In this document: one piece after another, positions 15,423 to 22,507 of the stretch
How the letters are laid out: every line of letters starts with the position of its first letter
Numbering within the stretch: the first letter of the stretch is position 1
From: CAZVJA01 sp964626885
GTDB taxonomy: Bacteria; Planctomycetota; Planctomycetia; Planctomycetales; Planctomycetaceae
NCBI GenBank assembly: GCA_964626885.1
Contig: CAZVJA010000066.1
Span: 1 to 23,686 of the forward strand
Length of the DNA stretch: 23,686 nucleotides
Reading direction: 5' to 3'
Notes under the pieces: model-generated
What the model saw: only the letters and a program-made list of their open reading frames with translations
What the model was told of the DNA's origin: nothing
Databases searched by the model: none
Program-made: the position numbers and the translations under genes

Positions 15423-16571
15423 TCAGTGTGGGGCCTTGTTGCCGCTGCTTCCGTTCCCATTCTCGCGTCTTCTCACGGTTTCGAGAATCGCGACGATCGC
15501 GAGCACGCAGCAGATCAAAGCCACGATCAGCAACGCTCCCGACCAATCCGGAACACGATACAGCAGCAAGGCCCCGAGCCCGGTTGTGAGGGTGGCGAGG
15601 TGGATGGTAAGAACCGCATTGCGCGGTTTGAGTCCCATTTCCACAAGCCGATGGGAAAAGTGACTCTTATCGGCATGGAATGGGCTCCGTCCTTCGAGCA
15701 GCCGAATGAGCATGACCGAGCAAAAGTCGTACAGCGGTACGGCCAGAATGCAAAAGGGAGCGAGGATCACATGCCGCCGCGCCGCATCCTCGGTGTAATC
15801 GTAGTACGTGCCCAGAACGGTCGTCGAGGCCAGCATCAATCCAATGAAATAGCTCCCGGTGTCACCCATGAAGATTTTCGCCGGGGGCCAATTGTGCACC
15901 AGAAATCCCATCAGCGAGCCCGACAAAACCAGCAGCAACCCGCCGACCAGCCACCGCGGCTCTTTCGTCGCGCTGAGCATCACCACGGCGAACAACAAAC
16001 CGGCAACCAATGCAATTCCCGATGATAAGCCATCCATGTTGTCCAGAAAATTGAATGCGTTGATCAACACCATCAGCCAGAGGACCGTCAGGCATTGGCC
16101 GATCCACGGATACGGGGCGAAGACAGTCGCTTGCACCCCAGCGCCGAACACTAACGCCGTTGCGACACAGAATTGAATGACTAGTCGCGGTCCCCAAGGA
16201 AGATTCCGCAGGTCGTCAATCAGTCCCATCACCGAAAGAACTGCCCCGCCGGCGATGATCCACCAGAGTTGGCCCGAGCGGTCAAGTGCTCCCTGCAGGT
16301 CGATATGCTCGGCGAAGCTTTTGGGTAGCCAGCGTTGCCATTCTTCGTGCCGTACGAACAGCCACGCGGCCAATTGTGCGGCGGCCAACGGCAGGACGAA
16401 GCCGAGCACGATCCCGATTCCGCCTCCCAGGGGAGTGGGGGTGACATGCACTTTGCGCGCGGCGGGATGGTCGACGAGCCCAATCCGCGGCGAGAGTCGA
16501 CGCATCGCCCCGGTCGCCAGGAGCGAAATGAGAAATGACGGGACCAGGCACGCAGCCACAAAGGAGATCAT
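15423..16571 (-). CDS. WecA/MraY-type undecaprenyl-phosphate sugar-phosphate transferase (GT4)
   Basis: 382 residues from the ATG at 16571, where the first membrane helix begins (MISFVAACLVPSFLISLLAT); an in-frame ATG at 16637 would add 22 residues. About ten hydrophobic segments are visible. Family motifs are in order: GLVDHPAARKVHVTPTPLGGG (about 31-51), the Mg-binding GLIDDLRN (about 116-123), the catalytic NAFNFLDNMDGLSSG (about 171-185), IFMGDTGSYFIG (about 233-244) and SHFSHRLVEMG (about 303-313). Such enzymes transfer a UDP-activated HexNAc phosphate to undecaprenyl phosphate at the inner face of the membrane, beginning a lipid-linked glycan. The HFSHR motif fits the WecA-like group better than MraY, and no peptidoglycan genes are near. 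It lies first in the unit with the ligase-like gene. Confidence 0.92.
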   Translation of the reverse strand: MISFVAACLVPSFLISLLATGAMRRLSPRIGLVDHPAARKVHVTPTPLGGGIGIVLGFVLPLAAAQLAAWLFVRHEEWQRWLPKSFAEHIDLQGALDRSGQLWWIIAGGAVLSVMGLIDDLRNLPWGPRLVIQFCVATALVFGAGVQATVFAPYPWIGQCLTVLWLMVLINAFNFLDNMDGLSSGIALVAGLLFAVVMLSATKEPRWLVGGLLLVLSGSLMGFLVHNWPPAKIFMGDTGSYFIGLMLASTTVLGTYYDYTEDAARRHVILAPFCILAVPLYDFCSVMLIRLLEGRSPFHADKSHFSHRLVEMGLKPRNAVLTIHLATLTTGLGALLLYRVPDWSGALLIVALICCVLAIVAILETVRRRENGNGSSGNKAPH

Positions 16572-16792
16572 GGAACGGAGAACGGTCTTGGGTATCGGGC
16601 AAAGAACATGGGACTGAAAGACATGACGGCGGAACACCGCAAACTGTTGGCGCCGCTTTGGTTCAGTCTCGCATGCCCGGTCCCCCGCGCGGAAGGGGAG
16701 AAGCGATGTTTTGCGGTATTCCGCACGGGAGTAGGGGGCGAATCTGCCGGATTTGAGGCCGGTTTTTCAGGGGTTTTCGGAAGTGCTTCCAC

Positions 16793-16908
16793 TTTCAAAA
16801 CAGGGAGGGCGAGGCTCCCGCCGAGCCGCTACGACCGAAAGTCTCTCGTTGCGGCGGCTCCACGGGAGTGTCGCCCTCCCAAATACAAGATTTTGAAACC
16901 ACCTCTAG
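16793..16908 (-). repeat. MITE-like dispersed repeat, copy B (inverted relative to copy A)
   Basis: Reading the minus strand from 16908, it starts CTAGAGGTGGTTTCA, as copy A does, and then runs through TTGTATTTGGGAGG, GTGGAGCCGCC, ACGAGAGACTT and GCGGCTCGGCGGGAGCC to CCCTGTTTTGAAA. The far end is degenerate after TTTGAAA, where copy A continues CCACCTGTAG. The internal GGGAGGGCGA/TCGCCCTCCC pair is perfect. The intact end abuts the AlkD-like remnant exactly. Confidence 0.85.
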
Positions 16909-17029
16909 CGAAGCTGACTCCGAACATCGCAGGACCGATGCCGTGGCGTGCGTACACCTTACGGTTCTGGGCCGTCCCGGCCTGTTCAAACTGCTTAAGT
17001 ATGCTCTTCAAAAGTTTGGAACTGGGCAT
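16907..17029 (-). pseudogene. N-terminal remnant of an AlkD-like DNA alkylation repair gene, cut at the repeat
   Basis: From the ATG at 17029 the minus strand reads MPSSKLLKSILKQFEQAGTA, then QNRKVYARHGIGPAMFGVSFA (41 residues). It then enters the repeat, coding RGGFKILYLGG. The motif 'L..LG(T/S).QNRK.Y.RHG....MFGVSFA' is how bacterial DNA-alkylation-repair (HEAT-like AlkD family) proteins begin; they normally continue for about 180 more residues. No continuation was found on the other side of the repeat at 16572-16792 in any frame. The gene was therefore truncated or deleted, with the repeat at the breakpoint. A GGGAG precedes the ATG by about ten bases, so the start once was functional. The family call rests on motif memory over 41 residues. 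Confidence 0.65.
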
Positions 17030-17166
17030 GGCAGCAAGCTCCCGTGTGTAAATGGGATGAGTTGTGAGAATGGGTTGAGAATATCGATTGATGAGAGGCA
17101 ACCGATTATGCCGATATCTGTGACTACGGGTTCTTTTCCGCCCCCTGATCTTGGAAGGTCGGTCTG

Positions 17167-18795
17167 TTGTCTCTCGTTGCGTCTCCTCCCCACAAAGAGC
17201 CGTCAAACACATGCCGGGCAAACATCCGCAGAGGATATTGCCGCGGTCTTCGCTCGTCGCGGGGCCGCGCTTTGCTGGGGGCGACGGCTTTCTCGTTGAT
17301 TGTACTTGCCAGCCTTCCGGGTTGCATGATCGTCGACGTTGGGGTGACAAACCCCGTCCCCGGGATGTCAACGGTCGCGGTGGCCCCTTTTATCAACTTG
17401 AGCAATGAACGCGCGGTGGACGGCCGGCAATTTGCGCAAGTGTATTTCACCGAGCTGCAGAAGGTGCCGGGGTATGAGGTTTTGCCGATCGGCGTTACCG
17501 AAGCCGCGATCGTCGAGAACCGCTTGAGCTTGAACAGCCCCGACGACGTCTTGAAGCTCGCGCGCATCCTGCACGTCGATGCCGTTGTCGTCGGGGCGAT
17601 TACCGAATACGCCCCCTATTACCCGCCGCGCATCGGTTATCAAATCGAATGGTATTCCCCGTACCCGGCGGCTTTTTATCCCGGAATTCAGATCGAACCG
17701 CAAACGCGCGAGCAGTTCAAGGATTGGGACGAAGAACAGGTCAAGGAATGGCGTCGCCGGCAGAAGGAACGAGACGAAGAACGCAAGCACGAATACCACA
17801 TCTGGCATCGTGCCTGGTGGCAAATCAAGCGATTGCCGGGGGTTCGAAAGCTGGCCGGCGAGCCGACGCTTGTGCAGCACGATAACTCGCCAATGGCAGT
17901 CTTCCGCGCACAGTCGATGGAAGAATTGCCGCGGGTCATGACAAACCAGGAAGCGGATTTGTCGTCTCGTGAATGGCAACCCGAGAACGCGCGCATCGGC
18001 TGGATTGAACGTCCTGGGGATGTACTCCGGGCGGAAAACCGTCCTTCAACGAATCCCTACCGTATAGTGACATCACGGCGGCTCATCGAACCTTCGTTGC
18101 CGTTGGGGGCGAGTCTCAGCGCGCCGACTGAAGAGTTATCGGGGGACGGGACGCCGATTCAACTTGCGGAGCCATCATCGATGGAATCGCCTCCGCACGG
18201 AACGGAAGCTAGTCTGTCCGATACCCCGTCATCCGTGCCGGTTGAAGTGTTTCCCGAGCCGGTGATCTCTCCGACACCCTCGGCACCGCAGCAGGCACCG
18301 GCAGAGGCTGATCCGGCGTCCCCCAAGATCGTGCCGGGTCCGGCCGCGGTTCCGCAGTTGAACTCGCCGCGTGTTGCTGATCCCAAGGAGACCGAGCCGG
18401 AGCATGCACACGAGCCGACTCCCGCTCCGGTGCTGGCGCCAGCAGAATTGCCGCCGCCGATGCTTCCTGTCCGCGATCCGAAATTGGCACCGCTCCCGCC
18501 GCAGCCGAACCCTTACAACGTCACTCAGCCGGTTCAGCCCTGGCAGCTCGATCCGCGGTTGCCGTTCATGTCGTACACGCGGATGTTCGACGGCTCCGAT
18601 GCCGATCTGGTGGCCGCTTTGCGCGATTACGTCGAGTTGAGCGGCGATCTCCGTAGCGGAGGCTGGGAAGCCTATTTGCATCGTAGCGAGGATTTCATCC
18701 GCTTCACGTCACACATGGTGATCTCCGAAATGCTTTCGCTGCACGGTGGGGAGGGACGTCACCGATTCATCCTCAAGAATCGAAAATACAAATAA
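17167..18795 (+). CDS. Lipoprotein with CsgG/TolB-like N-terminal domain and long proline-rich linker
   Basis: 542 residues from a TTG at 17167; GGAAGG eight bases upstream decides the start, and no ATG gives a usable signal peptide. The signal sequence SSRGRALLGATAFSLIVLASLPGC ends in a good lipobox (LPGC, Cys53). Residues 58-150 (VGVTNPVPGMSTVAVAPF, NLSNERAVDGRQFAQVYFTEL, YEVLPIGVTEAAI, LARILHVDAVVVGAITEYAPYYPP) have the pattern of CsgG/TolB-N/GNA1162-type outer-membrane lipoproteins: 'VAVxPFxN', an oligomer helix, and 'DAVVVGxI'. Residues about 190-230 are very charged (WRRRQKERDEERKHEY). Residues about 315-455 are Pro/Ala/Glu-rich, likely a flexible periplasmic span. The last 85 residues (DPRLPFMSYTRMFDGSDADLVAALRDY...) form a separate conserved-looking domain. 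A cell-envelope assembly or anchoring role is inferred only. Confidence 0.82.
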   Translation: MSLVASPPHKEPSNTCRANIRRGYCRGLRSSRGRALLGATAFSLIVLASLPGCMIVDVGVTNPVPGMSTVAVAPFINLSNERAVDGRQFAQVYFTELQKVPGYEVLPIGVTEAAIVENRLSLNSPDDVLKLARILHVDAVVVGAITEYAPYYPPRIGYQIEWYSPYPAAFYPGIQIEPQTREQFKDWDEEQVKEWRRRQKERDEERKHEYHIWHRAWWQIKRLPGVRKLAGEPTLVQHDNSPMAVFRAQSMEELPRVMTNQEADLSSREWQPENARIGWIERPGDVLRAENRPSTNPYRIVTSRRLIEPSLPLGASLSAPTEELSGDGTPIQLAEPSSMESPPHGTEASLSDTPSSVPVEVFPEPVISPTPSAPQQAPAEADPASPKIVPGPAAVPQLNSPRVADPKETEPEHAHEPTPAPVLAPAELPPPMLPVRDPKLAPLPPQPNPYNVTQPVQPWQLDPRLPFMSYTRMFDGSDADLVAALRDYVELSGDLRSGGWEAYLHRSEDFIRFTSHMVISEMLSLHGGEGRHRFILKNRKYK

Positions 18796-18827
18796 GGGAA
18801 CAACCCCGCCGGTCGATAACTCTTGAA

Positions 18828-18842
18828 GAGGGAACATCCCTC
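18828..18842 (+). terminator. Weak hairpin after the lipoprotein gene
   Basis: GAGGGA-aca-TCCCTC forms a 6-bp stem with a 3-base loop, 32 bases after the stop codon. A T-containing but interrupted tail (ATTGGTCTGGTTCTTTG) follows. It is a possible, not a typical, intrinsic terminator. Confidence 0.35.
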
Positions 18843-18897
18843 ATTGGTCTGGTTCTTTGTCATAAGTCGACAGCAGTCATTCATTGGGAATCACCAG

Positions 18898-18973
18898 GTG
18901 GCTGGGGTTGAGTGGAGACACTTGGCGGGATGGCAGCATCCCACAAAGGCAATCAGCACTCTCCCCCAGCCAC
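18898..18973. repeat. Nested inverted repeats, possible structured RNA element
   Basis: The outer arms are GTGGCTGGGG (18898-18907) and CCCCAGCCAC (18964-18973), a perfect 10-bp pair 56 bases apart. Inside lies a second perfect hairpin, GGGATG-gcag-CATCCC (18927-18942). No T-run follows. It sits between the lipoprotein gene and the 70-residue protein gene. Confidence 0.5.
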
Positions 18974-19058
18974 TTCACCCGGCCAAGTCGGCCGAGAATC
19001 GGTGACGAAACATTTGGGTCGCATACTCCAGGGAAGAGAGGCCACCGTGCAGCGCGGC

Positions 19059-19271
19059 ATGAATGTCTTGGCGTTGGTAAAGGATTCAGAACGGTATGTC
19101 TTCCTTTACGACGACGAAAGTCCCGCGGCGTTGCTACAGACTCTCGGGCGCTTTGCCGCTGATCCGGAATTGAGCTTCACCTGGTACGACGCCGCCATTT
19201 TGAGCCAGAAAGTGCGGCGCATGCGGCGCGAAGTGCACCAGGACGCGCCGAAGCAGCGCTTCGCCGGCTGA
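19059..19271 (+). CDS. Small conserved-looking protein of unknown function
   Basis: 70 residues from the ATG at 19059 (MNVLALVKDSERYVFLYDDE, SPAALLQTLGRFAADPELSF, TWYDAAILSQKVRRMRREVH). A GTG twelve bases earlier (19047) has the better ribosome-binding site, AGAGAGG at five bases spacing, and would add four residues. The longer frame to 18912 crosses the nested inverted repeats and is not coding-like. The protein is compact, with a beta strand, an acidic turn and two helices ending in a basic tail. I believe similar short proteins are common in planctomycetes beside xer genes, but I cannot name a function. It precedes the xerC gene by about 80 bases on the same strand, so they may be co-transcribed. 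Confidence 0.75.
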   Translation: MNVLALVKDSERYVFLYDDESPAALLQTLGRFAADPELSFTWYDAAILSQKVRRMRREVHQDAPKQRFAG

Positions 19272-19349
19272 TCTCGCTCGTGAGCGGATGCTCGGATCGA
19301 ACGATCGTGGAGTGACAACGGAACGGTCGCGAGACAAGGGGCCGGACGT

Positions 19350-20264
19350 ATGCAGGCTGCCATCGAATCGTTCCTCAGATACTTGCGCATCGAGCGAAAC
19401 GCCTCCGCGCTGACTCTCAAGTCGTACTCCGAGGATCTCGAAAGCCTGCTGGTCTACTTCACCGAACAGCTCGGGCAAGTTCCACCCCCGGATGAAATCA
19501 CGGTCGGCATTCTGCGCGGCTACGTGGCGTACATGCACGAATGCCAATACGCACGGACAACAATGGCCCGTCGTCTTGCCTGCCTGCGGAGTTTCTTTCG
19601 CTATTGCAGTCGAGAAGGGATTACGAAAGGAAACCCGGCGAAAGCACTCCGCACGCCGCGCATCGGTCGGAAGCTGCCGCATTTTTTGACCACGGAACAG
19701 GTCGCCACGCTGCTCGAAGCGCCCCCTGCGAATCAACCCGACGGGCTTCGTGACCGCGCGATCCTCGAAACAATGTATTCCGCCGGGTTGCGGGTCGCGG
19801 AGCTGGTTTCGCTGAACGTCGGCGACTGGGACCGCGACGCGAATATCTTACGCGTGATCGGTAAAGGGCGGAAGGAGCGAATTGCACCGGTGGGGAGTTA
19901 CGCAGCCCGTGCGCTCGACCGCTGGCTCGAAGTGCGAGAACCCGATCCGCAAGCTCCCAAGAACGAACAGCAGGCGGTGTTTCTCAATCGTTTCGGTAGA
20001 CGCCTCACGACGCGGAGCATCGGCCGCTTGCTCGAAAAGCACTTGCAGGCGGCGGGCCTGGAACAGATCACCACGCCGCACACGCTCCGCCACAGCTTCG
20101 CGACGCACTTGCTTGACGGAGGAGCCGACCTCCGCAGCGTGCAGGAACTGCTCGGCCACAAGAGCCTGACGACCACACAGATCTACACGCACGTCAGCAC
20201 GCGCCGTCAGCGTGAAACCTACGACAAGGCCCACCCGCACTCCGCCGCCAACCGGGCGTCGTAA
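19350..20264 (+). CDS. xerC: Tyrosine recombinase, XerC-type
   Basis: 304 residues, the normal Xer length. Residues 1-95 are the SAM-like core-binding domain (IESFLRYLRIERNASALTLKSY). Residues 108-290 are the catalytic domain with a full active site: R148 (SAGLRVAELVSL), K172 (GKGRKERIAP), H244 and R247 (HTLRHSFATHLL), H270 (LLGHKSLTTTQIYTHV) and nucleophile Y279. The C-terminal tail YDKAHPHS resembles the XerC end (YDAAHPRA) more than XerD. This enzyme resolves chromosome dimers at dif with its partner. No integrase features, attachment sites or mobile-element cargo surround it, so a housekeeping role is preferred. An XerD assignment remains possible. Confidence 0.93.
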   Translation: MQAAIESFLRYLRIERNASALTLKSYSEDLESLLVYFTEQLGQVPPPDEITVGILRGYVAYMHECQYARTTMARRLACLRSFFRYCSREGITKGNPAKALRTPRIGRKLPHFLTTEQVATLLEAPPANQPDGLRDRAILETMYSAGLRVAELVSLNVGDWDRDANILRVIGKGRKERIAPVGSYAARALDRWLEVREPDPQAPKNEQQAVFLNRFGRRLTTRSIGRLLEKHLQAAGLEQITTPHTLRHSFATHLLDGGADLRSVQELLGHKSLTTTQIYTHVSTRRQRETYDKAHPHSAANRAS

Positions 20265-20306
20265 TGTTCAGCCCTCGCCTCAGCCATAAAGTGCTGGTTA
20301 AGGCAG

Positions 20307-21287
20307 TCAGCCGGCGTTCTGAATCCAGTCGACGATCCGCCAATCCATCCAGCGGCGGTCGGGATCGCCATTTTGTCGTCCGACGTATCCGATATGCCCC
20401 CCATGATCGACGATGTGCCGCAGCACCGCGGGTGAGAGCGTGATCCTTTCGATTGTTTCGACCGGGACCATCGGATCGTCGCGGGCGGCGATGATCAACG
20501 TGGGGACTTGAATCTTTGCGATGTGCGGCGCGGAACTGGAGGCGGCGTAATAATCCTCCGCGGTGCCGAAGCCCCAGACCTTTGCGGTGTAAAGGTCGTC
20601 GAACTCGATGATCCGCCGCGGTTCGTAGGGGAGCGAGACCCCGAGACTCTCCGGTGTGAGGCGCGCCGCATGCAGTTGTTGCCGCAGCAGCCGCGCAAAA
20701 TGTCGGTCGTACAAACTTCGCAATGGTCCGACGAGCGCATGCACGCTCGCCGACAGGTCCGCCGCCGGATTGACCGCGGCGCCGCAGTCGACATTGGTCG
20801 GAACGGAATCGGGCGATTCCCCCAGCAACTTGAGGACGATGTTGCCGCCGAGCGAGAACCCGACCACCGACGTCATTGAGCCGGGACAAAGATGCGCGAT
20901 CTGCTCGATCGCGGCACGCGCGTCATCGGATCGCCCGGCATGATATGGCTTTCGCGCGAGTTTCTGGCCGGCACCGCATGTCCGCAGATCCATGCGAAAG
21001 ACTCGAACGCCAATCGCATTCAATTTGGCGGCGATGCGAACCATGTAGGGGCTGAGATGGCAGCCGGCGAGACCATGCACGAGGAGCGCCGTTCGGCCGC
21101 CAGTTTGCCAGTTCGAGGGGCAATCATCGTGCAGCACCAGCCGGTCGCCGTCGTCAAGATGAACCAGATGACGCGTCGCGGTGTATTCGTACCGCTTGCC
21201 GGGGAGATATGCTCCCGCAAGGGTCTGCGCGTGTCCGCCGGGGAAGAGCGGATGTGGCTTGAAGGGAGGAAGAGCGAGCTTCGTCAT
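20307..21287 (-). CDS. YheT-family alpha/beta hydrolase
   Basis: 326 residues, close to the usual length of the YheT group. The N-terminus FKPHPLFPGGHAQTLAGAYLP is the signature of this family. The hydrolase core follows: LLVHGLAGCHLSPYM (68-82, oxyanion region), FRMDLRTCGAG, the nucleophile elbow GFSLGG with Ser145 (143-148), the acid in AARDDPMVP (D270 or D271) and the terminal His298 in VDHGGHIGYV. It is cytoplasmic and serine-dependent. The natural substrate is not established, though family members act on esters. It lies 118 bases downstream of the GNAT gene on the same strand, and its 3' end faces the xerC 3' end 42 bases away. Confidence 0.93.
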   Translation of the reverse strand: MTKLALPPFKPHPLFPGGHAQTLAGAYLPGKRYEYTATRHLVHLDDGDRLVLHDDCPSNWQTGGRTALLVHGLAGCHLSPYMVRIAAKLNAIGVRVFRMDLRTCGAGQKLARKPYHAGRSDDARAAIEQIAHLCPGSMTSVVGFSLGGNIVLKLLGESPDSVPTNVDCGAAVNPAADLSASVHALVGPLRSLYDRHFARLLRQQLHAARLTPESLGVSLPYEPRRIIEFDDLYTAKVWGFGTAEDYYAASSSAPHIAKIQVPTLIIAARDDPMVPVETIERITLSPAVLRHIVDHGGHIGYVGRQNGDPDRRWMDWRIVDWIQNAG

Positions 21288-21405
21288 GCCGGGAGTATCA
21301 CGTTCTACTCAACCTCGATGAAATTCCGTTTGCCAACCGGGCACCGGCCCACACGCCACAATGATTATTTCAGCAGCACCGGACGAAAACAAAGCGTTCT
21401 TCCCT

Positions 21406-22344
21406 TCACACGTGATCCATTTCCTGGAAATGATCGACGTCCGCCAACAGGGCGGGTTCCAATGTGAGGTCGCTTCGCAACGATTTAAGCATTGTCAGTT
21501 CGCGCGTGCGCGGGCGAACTTCAAACATCTCGCGGTGCAGGGGCGTGTCCGCCATCCAGCCCCCGACGCGCTCCACTCCCCGCTCTTTTCCAAGTTGAAG
21601 TAACGCGAGCAGGACGGATCGGCGCGTCGCGTCTTCCTGACTGACGAGCGCCAAATCGCGTAGCTTGATCTCTTGTGGGCTGCACGCGAGCCGGACGTAG
21701 CCGAGTGTTTTGCCGTCGCCGTCGACTCCCCGGAAATACTCATTCTGCGGGTCGCGGCGGATGAGGTACTTCCAATACCCAGAACTGCGCGCGACCGAGA
21801 CGGCGCGAGCGGCATGAGAACCTTCGTACATCGCCGCCATCGCGTCGAGTTCATCCGCCGGCGAAAGGGGAACGAGTCGGCATGCTTGTGATACGTTCGA
21901 TCCCGCCGACCGGGGATCGGCCCAACCTTCGTTTGCTGGGCAATGCAGATAACCGAGCCGGGCGTAATAGTCGGGGTTGATATCGGAGTAGAGCATCCCG
22001 ACAGAACGTCCTTGTGATTTCTGGTGCTCTTCGACCCACGCGATGAGTAATGGAGCGAACCCCTTGCCGCGATGTTCGGGCTTTGTATGCACTTCGCCGA
22101 AGGCATATCCCGGCTCAATACTGTCGCCGATGCGGTATTCGAACCGGTAACATCCCAGCCCGACGACGACTTGACCATCGAGCGTTCCGACATACCAGGT
22201 GGCGTTCTGGTGCTTCGGCGATTCGACGCGGTACTTGAGATGTTCCTCGCGCGATCTGCCGCCGCTCCAGACATCGTGCAGATTGTCGAACGCCTCGATC
22301 TGCTCCTGCTCGGTCGCGACGTGAATATCGAGTTCCTGAGGCAT
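21406..22344 (-). CDS. GNAT-family N-acetyltransferase
   Basis: 312 residues. Residues 5-140 carry a GNAT fold: IHVATEQEQIEAFDNLHDVW, VVVGLGCYRFEYRIGDS, then VHTKPEHRGKGFAPLLIAWVEEH (86-107). HRGKGFA there is the acetyl-CoA pyrophosphate loop, and YSDINPDYYARLGYL (119-133) is the C-terminal part of the motif. The second half (about 150-312: VSQACRLVPLSPADELDAMA... SSGYWKYLIRRDPQNEYFRG... TLGYVRLA) looks like a second, degenerate GNAT-like domain, as in the two-domain Eis-like architecture. The acetyl acceptor is unknown. The start at 22344 faces the divergent peptidase gene across a 163-base region. Confidence 0.88.
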   Translation of the reverse strand: MPQELDIHVATEQEQIEAFDNLHDVWSGGRSREEHLKYRVESPKHQNATWYVGTLDGQVVVGLGCYRFEYRIGDSIEPGYAFGEVHTKPEHRGKGFAPLLIAWVEEHQKSQGRSVGMLYSDINPDYYARLGYLHCPANEGWADPRSAGSNVSQACRLVPLSPADELDAMAAMYEGSHAARAVSVARSSGYWKYLIRRDPQNEYFRGVDGDGKTLGYVRLACSPQEIKLRDLALVSQEDATRRSVLLALLQLGKERGVERVGGWMADTPLHREMFEVRPRTRELTMLKSLRSDLTLEPALLADVDHFQEMDHV

Positions 22345-22406
22345 CGGATGATTTCTTGGTTCGTTGTTGTGCTTCTGGCCGCAGCAGGTATGTTAATGAG
22401 GCGGTC

Positions 22407-22482
22407 AGCTTTCAGAAGTCAGCTCTCAAACGAGGCGGGCCGTATGATACCTGCTTTCTCTTCCAGCTGATGGCTGACAGCT
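22407..22482. repeat. Imperfect inverted repeat in the divergent promoter region
   Basis: AGCTTTCAGAAGTCAGCT (22407-22424) and AGCTGATGGCTGACAGCT (22465-22482) are inverted copies, with 14 of 18 bases pairing, 40 bases apart. Each arm also contains the sub-repeat TCAGCT/AGCTGA. The element lies between the GNAT and peptidase starts and could be a regulator-binding dyad or a small intergenic repeat. Confidence 0.45.
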
Positions 22483-22507
22483 CTTCTCATACAGGGAAAA
22501 CTCACGC

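Noticed and set aside
16608..17051. 147-codon + strand frame crossing repeat copy B
   Set aside because: It contains the GRARLPPSR-type peptide that also appears when copy A is translated, so it is translated repeat, not a gene.
18927..18942. GGGATG-gcag-CATCCC as an intrinsic terminator
   Set aside because: There is no following T-run, and the hairpin is nested in a larger inverted repeat; it is listed as a structured element instead.
18796..20306. A dif site or attachment site near xerC
   Set aside because: No dif-like 28-base dyad with an AT-rich centre was seen, and no integrated cargo or flanking direct repeats were found.
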